Positions 61,679 through 64,000 of a stretch of 64,000 nucleotides of DNA are shown here, piece after piece (position 1 is the stretch's first letter; each line of letters opens with the position of its first letter). This DNA comes from Mycobacterium lacus (GTDB lineage: Bacteria > Actinomycetota > Actinomycetes > Mycobacteriales > Mycobacteriaceae), in NCBI RefSeq assembly GCF_010731535.1, contig NZ_AP022581.1, forward strand, positions 930,001 through 994,000. Direction: 5' to 3'. The position numbers and the translations under genes are program-made. The notes below the pieces were generated by a model. It was not told the DNA's origin and did no database searches. It saw only the letters and a list, made by a program, of their open reading frames with translations.

Positions 61679-64000
61679 ATGGCGCATCTAATCGCACTTC
61701 CGGAGGCGCTGGTAGAGGGCGCGACGCGTGTTTTCAGTATCGGTTCCGCGCTGAATGCGGCCGCCGAAGCCGCGGCGGTACCGACGACGAACATCGCGGC
61801 GGCGGCCGCCGACGAGGTGTCGGCGTCGATCGCGGCGTTGTTTGGGACGCACGGTCAGGAATTTCAAGCCCTGAGCGCTCAAGCGGCGGCCTGTAACAAC
61901 CGGTTTGTACAAGCCCTGGCCTCGAGTGCTGGCCTGTATGAGCTCGCCGAGGCGGTGAACGTGTCGCCACTGAAGAGCATCGTGCAGCAGGCGTTCGGGC
62001 TGTTCGGCACCGATCGCACCGGTGGTACCGGTAGTACCGGCGCAGCTCACGCAAATCCCAATCAGACGACGAGTACTCCGAGTAACACCGGTCCCACCAG
62101 CACAAGCGCGGGCGCGACCACAGCGCCTGCCTCGACAGCCAGTGGGCCGACGCCTGCCTCCAGCGCCGGCGCCGCGGCTGCCGCGGCGGTCAATCCGAAT
62201 GCCGGAAACACCGTGAATACCGCGGGCAACGGCAGCGCCGCCACCACTGCGGCCACGACAGCGACATCCGAAACATCCCCATCGGGTCTCAGCGCGGCAG
62301 CACCCACCGCCATCGCCGGCAACAGCGGCGTTACCGCGGCTTACGCGACGTCGTCGCAGTGGGGCAACGGATTCGTCGCCAACTACACCATCACCAACAC
62401 CGGCACTACTCCGCTGACCAACTGGCAGCTCCAATTCGACCTGCCCGCAAACGAATCCGTCACCAACATGTGGAACGGACAACTTCAGCAGTCCGGCACG
62501 CAGTACACCGTCACCCCCGAGAGCTACAACAGCACGATTGCGCCAGGCCACTCGATCACCGTTGGCTTCCAAGCTGCGCACGACGGGACCTACTCAGCGC
62601 CAACACATTTGACGGTCAACGGTCACCCAGTCGGCGGCGACACCGGCGGCACGGATACTGGTACTGGTACTGGTACTGGTACTGGTACTGGTACCGGCAC
62701 GGGCACGGGCACGGGCACGGGCACCGGTACGGGCACGGGCACCGGTACTGGTACTGGAACCGGCGGTGATGGCACGGGCACGGGCACGGGCACGGGCACC
62801 GGCACCGGCACAGGTACGGGCACGGGCACGGGCACCGGCACCGGCACCGGCGACAATGGGCTGACAGCGACTTACACCGCGACGTCGCACTGGGATAACG
62901 GCTTCATTGCCAACTACACGATCACCAATACGGGTACCACTCCGGTGAACAACTGGCAGCTCCAATTCGATTTGCCTGCAAACGAATCCATCACGAGTGC
63001 GTGGAGTGGACAGATGGCCCAGTCAGGCACGCACTACACCATCACCCCTGAATCTTGGACGCAAACGATTGCACCCGGCAGCTCGGTTACCGTTGGCTTC
63101 CAAGGCTTGCAGACCGGCTCCTACTCGGCACCGACTAATGTGCTGCTGAACGGCCACTCGGTCGGTTCCGGAACCGGCACTGGTACTGGCACTGGAACCG
63201 GCACTGGCGCCGGAACTGGCACTGGCGGTACCGGAACTGGCACCGGCACTGGCGGTACCGGGACTGGCGGTAGCGGGACTGGCGGCACCGGAACTGGCGG
63301 CACCGGAACTGGCACTGGCGCTGGCACCGGGACTGGCGGCACCGCCACCGGCGGAACCGGGCAGTACTCGCCCTATGTCGACATAACACTGTGGCCCGGG
63401 CCCAACGGATACGACTTTGCGACCGCTGCCCAGAACGGGGTCAAGCACGTCACGCTCGCCTTCATCAACGCCGACCCAACTGGTCACGCGGCCTGGGGCG
63501 GCTATCAGGCGTACGACGTCACCGGCGGCTCCGAGAGCTCGTACATCAATAACCAGATCACCAACATGAAGAACGCCGGCATCGACGGGACGATCTCCTT
63601 CGGTGGCGCGTTTGGCACGGATCTCTCGGCCGTTAACGGTCAGACTCCCGCGGCGCTGGCGCAGCAGTACAAGACGATCGTGGACACTTACCACATCTAC
63701 AACCTCGACTTTGACGTCGAAGGCGCGTTGCAAGGCAACACTCAAGCGATGAACATTCAGTCGAAGGCGATCGCCTTACTCCAGCAGCAGGAGGCGGCCA
63801 ATGGCACGCCCGTGACCGTCTCGTACACCCTCCCGGTGCTGCCAAGCGGCCTGGTCGAGGGGCAGGGCGGAGGATTGAACGTGCTAAAGATCGCTACGGC
63901 CAATGGCGTGGACATCTCACGCGTGAACATCATGGCCATGGACTATGGCAATGGTTTCGATCAGCCCGGAAACCCGGGCATGGGACAGTATGCGATCGAT
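61679..64000 (+). CDS. PE-domain protein with two CBM2 modules and a GH18-like chitinase domain (partial)
   Basis: Open from ATG 61679 to the window end (774 codons). Residues 1-~100: PE domain ([40 protein letters not shown]), the ESX-5-type secretion module, here starting MAHL rather than MSxV. About 100-215: Thr/Ala/Ser linker. CBM2 #1 ~217-320 ([25 protein letters not shown]), (Gly-Thr)n linker, CBM2 #2 ~395-495 ([15 protein letters not shown]), second Gly-Thr linker, then from ~563 a GH18-like barrel: [28 protein letters not shown], and NLDFDVEG bearing the catalytic DxxDxE-like motif. It should bind and perhaps cleave chitin-like polysaccharide at the cell surface. Confidence 0.88.
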   Translation, partial: MAHLIALPEALVEGATRVFSIGSALNAAAEAAAVPTTNIAAAAADEVSASIAALFGTHGQEFQALSAQAAACNNRFVQALASSAGLYELAEAVNVSPLKSIVQQAFGLFGTDRTGGTGSTGAAHANPNQTTSTPSNTGPTSTSAGATTAPASTASGPTPASSAGAAAAAAVNPNAGNTVNTAGNGSAATTAATTATSETSPSGLSAAAPTAIAGNSGVTAAYATSSQWGNGFVANYTITNTGTTPLTNWQLQFDLPANESVTNMWNGQLQQSGTQYTVTPESYNSTIAPGHSITVGFQAAHDGTYSAPTHLTVNGHPVGGDTGGTDTGTGTGTGTGTGTGTGTGTGTGTGTGTGTGTGTGTGGDGTGTGTGTGTGTGTGTGTGTGTGTGTGDNGLTATYTATSHWDNGFIANYTITNTGTTPVNNWQLQFDLPANESITSAWSGQMAQSGTHYTITPESWTQTIAPGSSVTVGFQGLQTGSYSAPTNVLLNGHSVGSGTGTGTGTGTGTGAGTGTGGTGTGTGTGGTGTGGSGTGGTGTGGTGTGTGAGTGTGGTATGGTGQYSPYVDITLWPGPNGYDFATAAQNGVKHVTLAFINADPTGHAAWGGYQAYDVTGGSESSYINNQITNMKNAGIDGTISFGGAFGTDLSAVNGQTPAALAQQYKTIVDTYHIYNLDFDVEGALQGNTQAMNIQSKAIALLQQQEAANGTPVTVSYTLPVLPSGLVEGQGGGLNVLKIATANGVDISRVNIMAMDYGNGFDQPGNPGMGQYAID
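62656..62850 (+). repeat. GGYACN simple repeat encoding (Gly-Thr)n linker 1
   Basis: About 195 bp of 6-bp units GGTACT, GGCACG and GGCACC, coding for alternating Gly-Thr between the two CBM2 modules, broken once by GGDGT. The codon-level runs of identical units show recent slippage; length should vary among strains without breaking the frame. Confidence 0.9.
63173..63360 (+). repeat. Gly-Thr/Gly-Gly-Thr linker 2 repeat
   Basis: About 190 bp of GGCACTGG/GGAACC units coding Gly-Thr with Gly-Gly-Thr and Gly-Ala steps, between CBM2 module 2 and the GH18-like domain. More varied than linker 1, hence probably older. Confidence 0.85.

Noticed and set aside
62656..62850. PGRS domain in the PE protein
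   Set aside because: The repeat is Gly-Thr, not Gly-Gly-Ala/Gly-Gly-Asn, and acts as a linker between CBM2 modules.

Overview
The window is high-G+C DNA from a slow-growing Mycobacterium. The gene order follows the M. tuberculosis Rv1260-Rv1287 block almost gene for gene: oxidoreductase, HIT protein, AmiB2, adenylyl cyclase Rv1264, Rv1265, PknH, EmbR, Rv1268c-Rv1271c, ABC pair Rv1272c/Rv1273c, LprB/LprC, Rv1276c, Rv1277/Rv1278, Rv1279, OppABCD, carbonic anhydrase, CysD/CysNC and the Rrf2 regulator Rv1287. The PE protein, DUF732/DUF4189 secreted proteins and Lpr lipoproteins are also mycobacterial hallmarks. The assignments rest on recognising the proteins by eye; no search was run.

Layout. 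1-5.2 kb: FAD oxidoreductase (partial), HIT protein, amidase, a DNA-deoxyinosine-glycosylase-like protein with a five-copy 57-bp repeat tail, pH-sensing adenylyl cyclase and an Rv1265 homologue behind a palindrome. 5.2-13.4 kb: an expanded Ser/Thr kinase module, with two PknH-like kinases flanking an FHA-FHA-ABC exporter, next to EmbR. 13.7-22 kb: exported proteins and lipoproteins, a heterodimeric ABC exporter, LprB/LprC and a SixA-like phosphatase.

22.1-32.5 kb is an accessory island between the Rv1276c and Rv1277 homologues. It encodes a bacterial ubiquitin-like conjugation system: a tandem two-domain ubiquitin-like protein, an E2-like protein and a JAB-peptidase/E1 fusion. Divergent from these are an XRE repressor, an ImmA/IrrE-type metalloprotease, a 58-aa protein and a predicted papain-like cysteine protease. 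An IS21-family element has split the JAB-E1 gene, with a 6-bp target duplication; removing it restores an exact 487-codon frame. An IS3-family element has split the cysteine protease. The island ends near a decayed REP13E12 (DUF222) fragment. By analogy with XRE/ImmA-type regulators of defence systems, I infer a regulated, now transposon-inactivated, stress or anti-phage system.

32.7-50 kb returns to the conserved core: SbcD/SbcC-like pair, GMC oxidoreductase, oppBCDA, carbonic anhydrase, and cysD-cysNC with an added cysQ and an Rrf2 regulator. 50-53.6 kb holds a two-pore-type K+ channel protein, a NUDIX hydrolase and several gene remnants. 53.7-64 kb is species-variable: a DUF4185 (arabinanase-family) secreted protein, DUF732 and DUF2254 proteins, two alpha/beta hydrolases, a DHA2 efflux pump with a divergent HxlR regulator, an IS256 remnant, and an unusual PE protein carrying two CBM2 modules and a GH18-like domain that runs off the window. 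Five genes (one kinase and the two IS transposases) carry apparent single-base losses of the same base type, so sequencing error must be weighed against real decay.
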